Notes: generated by a model from the sequence alone, not told the origin. DNA of 64,000 bases from Pseudotamlana haliotis (GCF_008806375.1 NZ_WAAT01000028.1:89214-153213); one strand, 5' to 3'; shown: positions 53,412 through 62,649, counted from the stretch's first letter. Numbers and translations are program-made.

Positions 53412-53864
53412 TTATGCGATAATTTCAGAAGTTGATCTTTCAGTTTTTTCATTATTTTCAAAAAGCTTAGTATAATCCATCACATTAGGAATATGATCTA
53501 GTTTACAAAGCAAAGTCACTACAGCGTATAAGCCTTGAAACAAAATATCTTTATCAGCCGTATTGATAGGTTTTTGGTTTGAATGGTGCAATGGTGTTTT
53601 AAATCCGCAGGCCTCCAAAAACACATGTTCTATTTGTAATAATTCAATAGGCGAATAGCCGTTAAATTTACGTCCTAAAGATTGGTGTACTTTCCCAACA
53701 TAATTCAAATGAAGGTCTCCATGATTGTCTGAAAGGTGTTTCCAACCATCAGTTTGGTCTAAAATATTTCCCACAGCACATTGTTTACAACATTCTGGAT
53801 TAAGCTTGTTATGATGAAAGGCATTATATAATTTGTTTATAGCGGAATCAAAACGTAAACTCAT
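53412..53864 (-). CDS. Conserved hypothetical protein next to nqr
   Basis: 150 aa from ATG 53864 (MSLRFDSAINKLYNAFHHNK). It has a Cys-rich site NPECCKQCAVGN and further His/Asp-rich stretches (WKHLSDNHGDLHLNYVGKVH), suggesting metal binding. Members near nqrF are sometimes labelled as an 'Nqr subunit F' by position, but it has no ferredoxin, FAD or NAD motif. Convergent with nqrF. A longer upstream frame has no support. Confidence 0.65.
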   Translation of the reverse strand: MSLRFDSAINKLYNAFHHNKLNPECCKQCAVGNILDQTDGWKHLSDNHGDLHLNYVGKVHQSLGRKFNGYSPIELLQIEHVFLEACGFKTPLHHSNQKPINTADKDILFQGLYAVVTLLCKLDHIPNVMDYTKLFENNEKTERSTSEIIA

Positions 53865-54028
53865 GACTGTGATGTTTTTAGGTTTTAATATACTAAAAAA
53901 GTAGGAGTTATAAAAAATATGAATTTCTATCGACCTAATTTGTAGATATGATTTCACATTCAATAGGCATAGAATAGAACTTGAATTAAAATATTGTTAT
54001 GTTTGTCTTTATTATATAAATTTAGAAT

Positions 54029-54406
54029 ATGAGTCAACCGCTTACCGATCAAGAATTACATAATTTGGCTATGAACCATGTTGGAAAGGATTTGGAGGAA
54101 CGAGGTTTTGAGTTTATCGCTATTAATAGTAAACTGAAAAAACACCCACAATTTGTCTGTTTGGATAAAAATAAGCAGTACTTTTTTGTGATTGTTAGAG
54201 CAGTTATCTTACCTGAAAACCCGAATAATTACGATGTGGTATGGATGGAGTCTTTCAAAAACCACGCTAGAGAGCATGATGCGAAAGTGCTTTATGCAGG
54301 CGTTGGCATAGGTAGTTTAAAAGGAGAGAAACAACCCATTTACCTGAACACCGATTACTTATTGGAGTATAATGGTATTCAATTTTTAGAAACGAATTTA
54401 AACTAA
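54029..54406 (+). CDS. Conserved hypothetical protein upstream of apbE
   Basis: 125 aa soluble alpha/beta protein: DQELHNLAMNHVGKDLEERG, then KQYFFVIVRAVILPENPNNY and AKVLYAGVGIGSLKGEKQPI. The N-terminal helix plus strands recall small nuclease-like folds, but no catalytic set is clear. It lies 15 bases upstream of apbE on the same strand, so the two are probably co-transcribed; a role in Nqr maturation is possible by context only. Confidence 0.65.
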   Translation: MSQPLTDQELHNLAMNHVGKDLEERGFEFIAINSKLKKHPQFVCLDKNKQYFFVIVRAVILPENPNNYDVVWMESFKNHAREHDAKVLYAGVGIGSLKGEKQPIYLNTDYLLEYNGIQFLETNLN

Positions 54407-54421
54407 ACCCACGAAATAGAT

Positions 54422-55396
54422 ATGAAGCAAATAACCTTTATAATAGCACTTCTAGCTTTGGTTTCGTGTAAAAAGGAAATTCAAAATACGAAGTTAGTAG
54501 GTGATGTTTTTGGTACTACCTATGCGGTTACCTATAATTCTGATGTCAATTATACACCGCAGTTTGATAGTTTATTTGTAGTCATTAATAATTCGATGTC
54601 CACTTATCAAGATAATTCAATCATTTCAAGACTCAATGAAAATGAAATTGTTGAAGTCGATGATCATTTTATAACTGTATATAAAGCTTCTAAAGCTATT
54701 TGTGAAGAAACCGATGGTGCATTTGATCCTACCATTGGAGCGGTTGTAAACGCTTGGGATTTCGGGCCTAAAGGTGAAATAGAAGAGCTAGATACGCTTT
54801 CAATCGATTGGTTGATGCGTTCTGTGGGGTTAAAGCAAGTCTCACTAATCGATAATAAAATCATTAAGCCAAAGGGTACTTTTTTAGATTTTAATGCCAT
54901 TGCAAAAGGCTACGGGGTAGATGTGATTGGTGAATACTTAGAATCACAGAATATCAATGATTATTTAGTGGAAATTGGTGGTGAAATTAGAACAAGAGGT
55001 ATCAATGCAGAAAAACAGAAACCTTGGAAGGTCGGTATTGAAAGTCCGAATTTTGAAGGAGAACACGATATTTTAGATGTTGTTATACTAAAGGATGAAG
55101 CTATGGCCACATCAGGAACCTACCGCAAGTTTAAAATAGACAAAGACGGTAAACGTTATGCTCATATCATTGACCCGAAAACGGGCTTCCCTAGTAAAAC
55201 GAATTTATTGAGTATCTCTGTGATTCATGAAAACTGTATGACTGCCGATGCCTACGCGACAGCTTTTAAAGCCATGGGGCTAGAAAAAGTTAAAACCTTT
55301 GCAAAAGACCACCCTGAATTGAAGGTGTATTTGATTTTTGAAAACGATAATCAAGAGCTTGAAACATTAGCGCTTAATGGCTTTCCTGAGAATTAA
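54422..55396 (+). CDS. apbE: FAD:protein FMN transferase (ApbE), lipoprotein
   Basis: 324 aa. Lipoprotein signal with Cys in LLALVSCKKE. ApbE signatures: VFGTTYAVTYNSDV, NNSMSTYQDNSIIS, ETDGAFDPTIGAVVNAWDFG, LDFNAIAKGYGVDVIGE, LVEIGGEIRTRG and AHIIDPKTGFPS, with the metal-binding Asp/Thr region TADAYATAFKAMG. It attaches FMN to Thr residues of NqrB and NqrC, which fits its position after nqrF. Confidence 0.95.
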   Translation: MKQITFIIALLALVSCKKEIQNTKLVGDVFGTTYAVTYNSDVNYTPQFDSLFVVINNSMSTYQDNSIISRLNENEIVEVDDHFITVYKASKAICEETDGAFDPTIGAVVNAWDFGPKGEIEELDTLSIDWLMRSVGLKQVSLIDNKIIKPKGTFLDFNAIAKGYGVDVIGEYLESQNINDYLVEIGGEIRTRGINAEKQKPWKVGIESPNFEGEHDILDVVILKDEAMATSGTYRKFKIDKDGKRYAHIIDPKTGFPSKTNLLSISVIHENCMTADAYATAFKAMGLEKVKTFAKDHPELKVYLIFENDNQELETLALNGFPEN

Positions 55397-55842
55397 ACGT
55401 TTTTCAACCCTTCATAAACCACAATACTAACGGCATTGGCTAAGTTTAAACTTCGTACATGCTCGCTATAAAGGGGGATCTTATAAAGTTTGTCAGCATG
55501 TTTGTTTACGATTTCTGGAGCTAAACCCACAGATTCCTTTCCGAAGATTAAAAACAAATCATCTTCAAAAGGAATATCCCAATGGTTTTTACTGCCTTTA
55601 CTCGATAAAAAAGCCATGTTTTTATCTTTGTTGATTTTGAAAAACTCATCAACATTGTCGTAATAAGTTACCGAAAGGTGCTGCCAATAGTCCAATCCAG
55701 CACGTTTTAAACGGGAATCATCAATTTCAAAGCCAAAAGGCTTTACCAAATGCAAGTGAGACCCTGAACCAAGAGCTAAACGGCCAATGTTTCCGGTGTT
55801 GTTAGGAATTTCAGGCTCAATCAATACAATGTTTAAAGGCAT
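55393..55842 (-). CDS. trmL: tRNA (cytidine(34)-2'-O)-methyltransferase TrmL
   Basis: 149 aa minimal SPOUT enzyme. LIEPEIPNNTGNIGRLALGS, LVKPFGFEIDDSRLKRAGLDYW, LIFGKESVGLAPEI and IPLYSEHVRSLNLANAVSIV are TrmL signatures. It methylates the wobble ribose of tRNA-Leu. Convergent with apbE, overlapping by 4 bases at the stops. Confidence 0.95.
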   Translation of the reverse strand: MPLNIVLIEPEIPNNTGNIGRLALGSGSHLHLVKPFGFEIDDSRLKRAGLDYWQHLSVTYYDNVDEFFKINKDKNMAFLSSKGSKNHWDIPFEDDLFLIFGKESVGLAPEIVNKHADKLYKIPLYSEHVRSLNLANAVSIVVYEGLKNV

Positions 55843-55844
55843 AT

Positions 55845-56906
55845 TTATTGAATTACAAGTTTTTGATGCCCAACTTTAGCCTGTTCTTTATAGAATAAGA
55901 TGTAGTAACTACCACTGTGTAATGCTGAAGTATCTAATTGTTTGCCTTCTGAATTTAGCAGTACAGGTTGCCCTAAAGCATTATAAACAGAAAAGCTATC
56001 GTAGCTGTTATTTGTTTTTTCGGTAAAATATACAAGCCCTTGACTTGGGTTAGGGTGTATGCTTATCGCATCACTTTTTTTTTCTAAACGATCAGTAGAT
56101 AGTGTTTGAAGTTCTTCAATACTGAAATATTCAAAAGCTACGATTTCATCTTTTAAATCTGATGATGAATTTAAACTTCTGTAAATGCCCCATTTCGGAC
56201 GTACAATAGTTGCTCCAGGTCGCCAATTAATGATGTTATCATCGCTGTAACTAAACAACTCTGTGTTGTCGCTGATTCTGGTAAGCACAATAGAATAAGT
56301 TCCTGTTGTGCTGTATGTAATGGTTTCTGTAGCTTCAACCCAAGTGCCTTTAAAAGGAGTTAAGTCCGTTTTTTTAAGTGTGGTTTGACTATTGGTTTCG
56401 GCATAACGTAATTCAAGCTGGTCTGGTGACCCCTTTCTAGTGGTTAGCGTATACATTGGCATACTTTCTAAACTGCCTCCAACCGATTTGATTTGATGTA
56501 TATGTGTGAAGCTCGAAGATGATTGAAAGTCATCACTCAATCTAAAACGCCACTTATAACGAACAATTTCATTTTCTGTTGCTACTAGATTATCTGGAGA
56601 CTGATCGTAGGTTTTAATTTCATTACGCTGACGGTCAAAATTTTTACAACGGTCATTATCTTCATTAACATGCATGTGAAACTGAAAAACATAAGCTTGT
56701 AATTCGTTATCATAAACTTCATCAATATGATCCCCAAAATCAGGGTGTGCACAATCTGGTGTTTCAATAGGATTGTAACCAGGAGCAAGTACATTGGTAA
56801 TTAAATCATAAGTGCCACCTGGGCCATCAGCCTCAAGTACGACTTGAGCGTCTGTAAATTGCGTTGCAATTAATAAAATGATAAAAAATAGAGTAGTTTG
56901 CTTCAT
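55845..56906 (-). CDS. Secreted polysaccharide lyase-like protein with T9SS type A sorting domain
   Basis: 353 aa. Signal peptide (FFIILLIATQFTDA), a ~240-residue beta-jelly-roll-like domain with FDRQRNEIKTYDQSP, YKWRFRLSDDFQSSSSFTHI and HQIKSVGG, and a T9SS C-terminal domain (SIHPNPSQGLVYF, YNALGQPVLL, LHSGSYYILFYK, HQKLVIQ). The RNEIK and HIHQIK strands resemble the catalytic face of concanavalin-like polysaccharide lyases (heparin lyase I/glucuronan lyase type). Substrate and activity are unproven. Confidence 0.7.
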   Translation of the reverse strand: MKQTTLFFIILLIATQFTDAQVVLEADGPGGTYDLITNVLAPGYNPIETPDCAHPDFGDHIDEVYDNELQAYVFQFHMHVNEDNDRCKNFDRQRNEIKTYDQSPDNLVATENEIVRYKWRFRLSDDFQSSSSFTHIHQIKSVGGSLESMPMYTLTTRKGSPDQLELRYAETNSQTTLKKTDLTPFKGTWVEATETITYSTTGTYSIVLTRISDNTELFSYSDDNIINWRPGATIVRPKWGIYRSLNSSSDLKDEIVAFEYFSIEELQTLSTDRLEKKSDAISIHPNPSQGLVYFTEKTNNSYDSFSVYNALGQPVLLNSEGKQLDTSALHSGSYYILFYKEQAKVGHQKLVIQ

Positions 56907-56987
56907 GATTTTTTTTATAACTGTTTATGCTAATTTATGTGATTTAGAGCCTTAAAAAAATGTGTTTTCAATTAAATTTTTTAATAA

Positions 56988-58259
56988 TTATGCTTTCTTC
57001 GTTTTTACACGATTTACTACGGGTTTCATGATAATTCTTAAAGTACTGTCATTATTAAAATAACTAATCATCCAGTTCATAAAGATAAGTAGTTTGTTTT
57101 TGATACTTAAAATGAGCATGAGGTGAATAAACATCCAAGTAAACCAAGCCATTTTTCCTTGGAAACTGAATTTAGGCATATCAACCACAGCCTTTCGTTT
57201 TCCAATGGTAGCCATCGAACCTTTTTCTACGTACTTAAACGGTTTTAAGGCTTTCTTCTCGGTTTTTCTTTTGAAGTTTTTCGCTAGTAGAGCGGCTTGT
57301 TGAAGAGCTACACTAGCAACTTGTGGATGCCCCTGAGGAAAATTTTTAGTTTCCATATAAGCAATATCACCCAAGGCATAAACTTGATCTAGACCTTTTA
57401 CCTCGTTAACTTCATCTACAATAAGACGATTGCCTCTCGCAATGGTGTCTTCTTTAAAGCCATCTACTTTGTTGCCAATAACCCCAGCAGCCCAAATTAC
57501 ATTTTTAGAATTAATTTTCTCGCCTGAGTTTAGAGTAACCACTTCGCTGTCGTAGTCTTTTACGAAAGTATTGGTTTTTACTACGACACCTAGGTCTTCT
57601 AAATATTTTTGTGACATTTTTTGAGACCCCTTACTCATAGGGCTCAACGTATTAGGGGAGCCTTCTAAAAGGTATATTTGTAATTTAGAAAAGTCTTTGT
57701 CTGGGTAGTCTTTAGGAAGAATATGTTGCTTCATTTCGGCTAAAGCCCCAGCTAATTCTACACCTGTTGGCCCTCCACCAACAATAACGAAGTTTAATAA
57801 AGCTTGAAGCTCATCTTGATCGGTAGTGTTTAGTGCGTTTTCAAAGGTTTGTAGAATACGATTCCTAAGCTGGATGGCCTCAGGAATGGTTTTCATCGGG
57901 TAGGCGTAATCCTTGAGATTCTGATTACCAAAATAATTGGTAGTACAACCAATAGACATCACCAAATGATCATAATCAAAATCACCAATAGTTGTGGTGA
58001 TATTTTTTTGCTCATAGTCAATGCCTTTAACTTCAGCGATACGTATTTTTACGTTTTTGGCCTTTTGAAATACCTTCCTTAGCGGAAAAGAGATACTCGC
58101 AGGCTCTAATCGAGCTGAAGCCACTTGATACATTAAAGGTTGAAACTGGTGGTAGTTTTGTTTGTCAATTAAATAAATCTGGTAATAGGGATTGTTCATG
58201 AGGTCTTGGGCTAAACGTAAGCCTGCAAATCCTGCACCTACTATAATAATTCTTTCCAT
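56988..58259 (-). CDS. ndh: Type II NADH:quinone oxidoreductase (NDH-2)
   Basis: 423 aa. Two Rossmann motifs: FAD site IIVGAGFAGLRLAQDL and NAD site FVIVGGGPTGVELAGALAEM. DKQNYHQFQPLMYQVASARL and YALGDIAYME are NDH-2 features, and the C-terminal hydrophobic/basic region (WFTWMFIHLMLILSIKNKLL) anchors it to the inner membrane. It oxidises NADH without pumping ions, an alternative to the Nqr pump encoded nearby. Confidence 0.93.
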   Translation of the reverse strand: MERIIIVGAGFAGLRLAQDLMNNPYYQIYLIDKQNYHQFQPLMYQVASARLEPASISFPLRKVFQKAKNVKIRIAEVKGIDYEQKNITTTIGDFDYDHLVMSIGCTTNYFGNQNLKDYAYPMKTIPEAIQLRNRILQTFENALNTTDQDELQALLNFVIVGGGPTGVELAGALAEMKQHILPKDYPDKDFSKLQIYLLEGSPNTLSPMSKGSQKMSQKYLEDLGVVVKTNTFVKDYDSEVVTLNSGEKINSKNVIWAAGVIGNKVDGFKEDTIARGNRLIVDEVNEVKGLDQVYALGDIAYMETKNFPQGHPQVASVALQQAALLAKNFKRKTEKKALKPFKYVEKGSMATIGKRKAVVDMPKFSFQGKMAWFTWMFIHLMLILSIKNKLLIFMNWMISYFNNDSTLRIIMKPVVNRVKTKKA

Positions 58260-58400
58260 GTGTGGTAGTTGTTTAGAAAATTTAGAAAATTAGATCTTTA
58301 TTTAATCTGTTTAGCTGTAGGTTAAAAATGTAAATAAGAAGTGTGGTAAGGCTTCTTTTAGTATAATACTATATTTTTTGAGTTTTAAAGATTTTATGCA

Positions 58401-58432
58401 AAAAAACCTACTCGATTAAGAGTAGGTTTTTT
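58401..58432. terminator. Rho-independent terminator of the DUF805 gene
   Basis: AAAAAACCTACTC pairs with GAGTAGGTTTTTT around a 6-base loop. It lies between the DUF805 gene and ndh and reads on the minus strand for the former. Confidence 0.85.
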
Positions 58433-58439
58433 TCGTGTT

Positions 58440-58850
58440 TTATGCTTCCAGTTGCGGTTTTCCTATGTCATTAATTTCTTCTTCGTTTAGAGCCTTAGGG
58501 TCTGAACCATATTGGTTTGATCCTCGGTCTCCTTCTGTAACCGATAGTACAAAAAGCCAAATTGGTCCAACAAAAGGTATAAGCCCTATTAAAATGAACC
58601 ATCCACTTTTATTAACATCATGTAATCTTCTAACATTTAAAGCTAAAGAAGGTACAATAGTTGCTAGAAGGTAAATGTAAACTAGAAAGATAACGAAAGG
58701 ACTGTCTATTGCGTAAGCTAGAATACCTAGGATCGCAAGACCGCCATAGGTGATTATTAAATGAAAAAGCGTAAACATCCAATATTCTTTTCTTCTGGCT
58801 CTTCCATTGAAGTCAGCATATTGGTTTAATACTTTTAGGTACCAATTCAT
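58440..58850 (-). CDS. DUF805 family inner membrane protein
   Basis: 136 aa with about four membrane segments. DUF805 signatures: YADFNGRARRKEYWMFTLFH at the N-terminus, ALNVRRLHDVNKSGWFILIG in the middle and FVLSVTEGDRGSNQYGSDPK at the end. Function of the family is unknown. Confidence 0.93.
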   Translation of the reverse strand: MNWYLKVLNQYADFNGRARRKEYWMFTLFHLIITYGGLAILGILAYAIDSPFVIFLVYIYLLATIVPSLALNVRRLHDVNKSGWFILIGLIPFVGPIWLFVLSVTEGDRGSNQYGSDPKALNEEEINDIGKPQLEA

Positions 58851-58895
58851 AATTTTTGATTTTTGGGGTTAGTTGGTTAATAAATACAAATATAT

Positions 58896-59660
58896 TTAAT
58901 TCAAAATAGTTTTTACGAAACTATCAATCGATTTGCTACCTTCTTGAGTAACATGTTTAACAAAAGCACTTCCAATAATAGCGCCTTTAGCGTATTGCGT
59001 CGCTTGAGTAAAGGTTTCGTTATCACTAATGCCGAAGCCAATAATTTGAGGGTTGATAAGTTTCATATCGGCAATACGTTTAAAATAATTGGTTTGCTCA
59101 TCGCCAAAACCAGTTTGTGAACCTGTTGTACTGGCACTACTTACCATGTATATAAATCCGTTTGAAATCGAATCGATATAACGAATACGTTCATCACTGG
59201 TTTGTGGGGTGATTAAAAAGATATTTCTTAGTCTGTATTGCTCAAAAATAGCTTGGTATTGTTCATGATATACATCAACAGGTAAATCAGGAATGATTAA
59301 TCCATCAATGCCTATTTCTTGACATTTTTTACAGAAGGCTTCCACGCCATATTGAAACATCGGGTTAAAATAGCCCATGATAATTAATGGAATATTTACC
59401 GATTTACGGATCTCTTTTAGTTGATCGAAAAGCACTTCAGTAGTCATACCATTTTTTAAAGCTTGAGTTGAACTCGCTTGAATGGTAGGGCCGTCAGCTA
59501 AAGGGTCGCTAAACGGTAAACCAATTTCAATCATGTCTACACCGTTTTTTTCTAAATCTTGAATGATAGAAACGGTATCGTCTATGTTAGGGTAGCCCGC
59601 CGTGAAATATATAGATAGTAGCTTTTTATCTTCGCTTAGTTTTTTATTTATTCTGTTCAT
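58896..59660 (-). CDS. trpA: Tryptophan synthase alpha chain
   Basis: 254 aa TIM barrel, last gene of the trp operon here. Catalytic Glu in DMIEIGLPFSDPLADGPTIQ and Asp in CQEIGIDGLIIPDLP; VSSASTTGSQTGF and IGFGISDNE bind the phosphate. It cleaves indole-3-glycerol phosphate to indole. A repeat-filled 228-base spacer separates it from trpB. Confidence 0.97.
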   Translation of the reverse strand: MNRINKKLSEDKKLLSIYFTAGYPNIDDTVSIIQDLEKNGVDMIEIGLPFSDPLADGPTIQASSTQALKNGMTTEVLFDQLKEIRKSVNIPLIIMGYFNPMFQYGVEAFCKKCQEIGIDGLIIPDLPVDVYHEQYQAIFEQYRLRNIFLITPQTSDERIRYIDSISNGFIYMVSSASTTGSQTGFGDEQTNYFKRIADMKLINPQIIGFGISDNETFTQATQYAKGAIIGSAFVKHVTQEGSKSIDSFVKTILN

Positions 59661-59678
59661 TGTTAATCTTTGTTGTGT

Positions 59679-59792
59679 GATGCTGAAACAAGTTCAGCAT
59701 GACGCTCGTTTATTTTCGTCAACCTGAACTGGTTTCAGGTTCTCATGATGTGTTTTATTTTATGTGATACTGAAACTAAATTCAATATGACG
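59679..59792. repeat. Cluster of three palindromic intergenic repeats between trpB and trpA
   Basis: Unit 1 (59679-59703) ATGCTGAA/TTCAGCAT; unit 2 (59717-59748, opposite orientation) AACCTGAA/TTCAGGTT; unit 3 (59766-59792) ATACTGAA/TTCAATAT with one mismatch. Loops are 5-6 bases. Units 1 and 3 share GTGATNCTGAAAC at the left and ATGACG at the right. They belong to the widespread Bacteroidota 'CTGAACTTGTTTCAG' type of intergenic palindrome. Confidence 0.75.
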
Positions 59793-59888
59793 TTATTTTC
59801 CGCGTTAGGGATTGAGGCATTGTTGGAGCTCTTTTTTGTTTTTCTCAAAAAAAGCGACTGCCAAAAGCCCGACCCTTGTGGTAACGCC

Positions 59889-61070
59889 CTATATATTAAA
59901 ATACTCAATATAATTCTGTAAATCCTTATCGCCACGACCTGATAAACTCACCACAACCACATCGGTTGGTTTAAATGTTTTTTCCTCAAAAATAGCTAGG
60001 GCATGGGAGCTTTCTATAGCTGGAATGATACCTTCTAGCTTGCATAAGTCTAATCCTGCTTTCATGGCTTGATCGTCTGTCATCGCCATGAATTCGGCAC
60101 GTCCCGATTTACATAAATGGGCATGCATAGGGCCAACCCCAGGGTAATCTAAGCCTGCCGAAATAGAATAGGGCTCGGTTATTTGTCCGTCCTTAGTTTG
60201 CATCAACAAGGTTTTACAACCGTGGATGATACCTTCTTTTCCTAAAATAGAAGTTGCGGCACTTTCGCCTGAATCTACGCCGTGTCCGGCCGCTTCAACA
60301 GCGATAATATTCACATCTTTTTCATGTAAATAATGGTAATAAGTTCCTGCAGCATTACTGCCGCCACCAATACAAGCGACTACATAATCAGGGTTTTCAC
60401 GACCTTCTTGTTCTTTAAGTTGCCATTTAATTTCTTCAGAAATCACCGCCTGAAATCGAGTCACCATATCAGGGTAGGGGTGTGGCCCAATAGCCGATCC
60501 AATAATGTAATGGGTGTTTACGGGATTACTAATCCAATCGCGAATAGCCTCATTGGTAGCGTCTTTTAAAGTGCGACTTCCTGATTTTGCAGGGACAACC
60601 GTTGCGCCTAACATTTTCATGCGGGCTACGTTTGGTGCTTGTCTGGCAATGTCAATTTCGCCCATGTAAACAATACACTCAAGCCCCATAAGTGCACAAA
60701 CTGTTGCTGTGGCCACACCGTGTTGTCCGGCGCCAGTTTCGGCAATAATACGGGTTTTACCTAAGCGCTTAGCCATTAAAATCTGACCAATCGTGTTGTT
60801 GATTTTGTGAGCACCTGTGTGATTTAAATCCTCACGCTTTAAATATATTTTGGTGTTGTATTTTTCTGAAAGACGCTTTGCAAAATACAATGGTGATGGG
60901 CGCCCAACATAATCTTTTAAAAGCTTATCGAATTCTGCTTTAAAATCAGGTTCGGTCATCACTTTTAAATAGTTTTGGCGTAACTCTTCTACGTTAGGGT
61001 ATAACATTTCTGGAATGTATGCACCACCAAATTCGCCGTAGTATCCTTTGTCGTTTACGTTATAATTCAT
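59889..61070 (-). CDS. trpB: Tryptophan synthase beta chain
   Basis: 393 aa PLP enzyme. [20 protein letters not shown] holds the Schiff-base Lys, [14 protein letters not shown] the active-site Glu, [15 protein letters not shown] the phosphate loop, and [11 protein letters not shown] the C-terminal Ser loop. It condenses indole with serine. The ATG overlaps the trpF stop by 4 bases. Confidence 0.98.
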   Translation of the reverse strand: MNYNVNDKGYYGEFGGAYIPEMLYPNVEELRQNYLKVMTEPDFKAEFDKLLKDYVGRPSPLYFAKRLSEKYNTKIYLKREDLNHTGAHKINNTIGQILMAKRLGKTRIIAETGAGQHGVATATVCALMGLECIVYMGEIDIARQAPNVARMKMLGATVVPAKSGSRTLKDATNEAIRDWISNPVNTHYIIGSAIGPHPYPDMVTRFQAVISEEIKWQLKEQEGRENPDYVVACIGGGSNAAGTYYHYLHEKDVNIIAVEAAGHGVDSGESAATSILGKEGIIHGCKTLLMQTKDGQITEPYSISAGLDYPGVGPMHAHLCKSGRAEFMAMTDDQAMKAGLDLCKLEGIIPAIESSHALAIFEEKTFKPTDVVVVSLSGRGDKDLQNYIEYFNI

Positions 61071-61807
61071 GAACTTTTATTTTCGTTGTTCGTAAAAACC
61101 TGTTGTTTAAATTCTTTTAGTAATTCTATATTTTTTAATCCGGGTTTAATCTCAAATTTACTATTCACATCCAGAGCATAGCAATGTTTTGAAGCCTTAC
61201 TGTTTTGAAATTTATTGATATCTGAAATTTCGTCTACGCCAATGCCACCACTTAAAAAGAATGGTTTTTCCGAAGGGTATTCGTTTAAAACATTCCAATC
61301 GAAAGTATAGCCGTTACCGCCAGGGAGTTTGCCTTTGGTATCGAATAGAAAATAATCACAAACGTCTTCGTAAGGTTTTAAAACTTCAAAATTGAAGCTG
61401 TCTTTTATAGAGAACACTTTAATGACATCTATTTTAAGTAGCTCATCGTTGGTTTCTGAAAAGAACTGGGTGTGCTTTAAAGCATCACAGTATTCAGGTG
61501 ATTCGTGACCGTGCAATTGAATGGCTTGCAGCTGAAGCGTATTCACTTTTTCAATCACAAAATTGATTTCAGCATCAACAAACACACCAACTTTTTTTAT
61601 TGAAGACGGTATTTCGGGAATGTGGTTGGTTCCAAAATCTCTTTCGGATTTTTCAAAAAATATAAATCCGAGATAATCGGGTTGCAAGCTTGCAACAGCT
61701 TCAATATTATCTTCGAATTTCATACCGCAGACCTTGAGGAGAAACCCCTCCCTAGCCCTCCCCGAAGGGGCGGGAACCGATTGCGAAATATTTTTGTTCT
61801 TATTCAT
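61067..61807 (-). CDS. trpF: Phosphoribosylanthranilate isomerase with repeat-derived N-terminal extension
   Basis: 246 aa. TrpF motifs: [15 protein letters not shown] (catalytic Cys), [56 protein letters not shown] (catalytic Asp) and [11 protein letters not shown]. Other TrpF proteins start within a few residues of KVCGM; here 24 residues precede it ([11 protein letters not shown], then [11 protein letters not shown]), and the second part is encoded by a GC-rich palindromic repeat read in frame. No start codon lies between the repeat and the core, so ATG 61807 is chosen. Confidence 0.92.
   Translation of the reverse strand: MNKNKNISQSVPAPSGRAREGFLLKVCGMKFEDNIEAVASLQPDYLGFIFFEKSERDFGTNHIPEIPSSIKKVGVFVDAEINFVIEKVNTLQLQAIQLHGHESPEYCDALKHTQFFSETNDELLKIDVIKVFSIKDSFNFEVLKPYEDVCDYFLFDTKGKLPGGNGYTFDWNVLNEYPSEKPFFLSGGIGVDEISDINKFQNSKASKHCYALDVNSKFEIKPGLKNIELLKEFKQQVFTNNENKSS
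61749..61779. repeat. GC-rich palindromic repeat inside the trpF reading frame
   Basis: Around CCCTCCCCGAAGGGGCGGG the arms CCC.CCCC and GGGG.GGG pair around a 3-base loop, preceded by CCCTCCCTAG. It resembles the 'CCCTCCCC-AAAGGGGAGGG' intergenic repeats of Flavobacteriaceae. Confidence 0.7.
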
Positions 61808-61831
61808 TAGTATTATCGTTTGAGTAAGCGT

Positions 61832-61859
61832 CCTCCTCCCATGGAGGAGTTAGAGGAGG
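61832..61859. repeat. Purine/pyrimidine-rich palindromic repeat between trpC and trpF
   Basis: CCTCCTCCCATGGAGGAGTT, then AGAGGAGG: CTCC.CATGGAG forms an inner palindrome and CCTCCT/AGGAGG an outer one. It abuts the trpC stop codon and looks related to the repeat inside trpF 50 bases away. Confidence 0.65.
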
Positions 61860-61862
61860 CTT

Positions 61863-62645
61863 CTACAGTAAGCTTTTTATAAATGAAGTTGCACTGGCAC
61901 CAGGATTATCGGTTTTCATGAAATTTTCTCCAATTAAAAAGCCTTTATATCCATAAGGTTGTAATTCTTTAATGGCTTCAATATTACTGATGCCACTTTC
62001 TGAAACTTTTACAAAATCATCAGGAATTAATGTGCTTAAGGTTTTGCTGGTATCTAGGCTAACATCAAATGTTTTTAAATTTCTATTATTCACCCCTAAC
62101 ATGTCTAAACTTGGCATAACGGATTTATGAAGCTCCTCTTCATTATGAACTTCAAGAAGTACATCTAAGTTTAGGCTTTTGGCAAATTCTGAATATTTTT
62201 TTATCTCATCACGGGTTAAAATTGCTGCAATTAAAAGAATAACATCAGCACCATAAGCTTTAGCTTCTAGTAATTGATATTCGTCTATTATGAATTCTTT
62301 ACGTAATAACGGAAGCTTACAACTGGCTCGAGCTGTTAGTAAATCGTCTAAAGACCCACCAAAATATTTGCCATCTGTTAAAACGGACATGCCACAAACT
62401 CCGGCGTCTTCATAGCCTTTTGCTACATCTTGAACGTTTAAGGTATTGTTGATGACCGATTTTGAAGGTGAACGACGCTTGTGTTCAGCAATAATACCCG
62501 ATGGACTTTGTCTTAGGTTGTTTGCTAAAGACACGGTTGGTCTTTCAAATAAAACCGATTGTTCTAATTGTGATACAGGGATTAAACTTTTACGAAGTGC
62601 GACTTCGTTACGTTTATCTAATGTGATTTTATCTAATATGTTCAT
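61863..62645 (-). CDS. trpC: Indole-3-glycerol phosphate synthase
   Basis: 260 aa TIM barrel. GIIAEHKRRSPSKS carries the catalytic Lys, LTDGKYFGGSLDDL and PLLRKEFIIDEYQLLEAKAY (Lys) follow, then LEVHNEEELHK, LGVNNRNLKTFDV and SESGISNIEAI. It closes the indole ring in tryptophan synthesis. A separate trpF gene follows, so it is not the fused form. Confidence 0.97.
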   Translation of the reverse strand: MNILDKITLDKRNEVALRKSLIPVSQLEQSVLFERPTVSLANNLRQSPSGIIAEHKRRSPSKSVINNTLNVQDVAKGYEDAGVCGMSVLTDGKYFGGSLDDLLTARASCKLPLLRKEFIIDEYQLLEAKAYGADVILLIAAILTRDEIKKYSEFAKSLNLDVLLEVHNEEELHKSVMPSLDMLGVNNRNLKTFDVSLDTSKTLSTLIPDDFVKVSESGISNIEAIKELQPYGYKGFLIGENFMKTDNPGASATSFIKSLL

Positions 62646-62649
62646 TTTA

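Noticed and set aside
53412..54406. Labelling the two small proteins after nqrF as Nqr subunit F
   Set aside because: Neither has ferredoxin, FAD or NAD motifs; the true NqrF is at 52033-53340.
59735..59935. Short minus-strand frame in the trpB-trpA spacer
   Set aside because: It is made of intergenic palindromes plus the end of trpB; no coding character.
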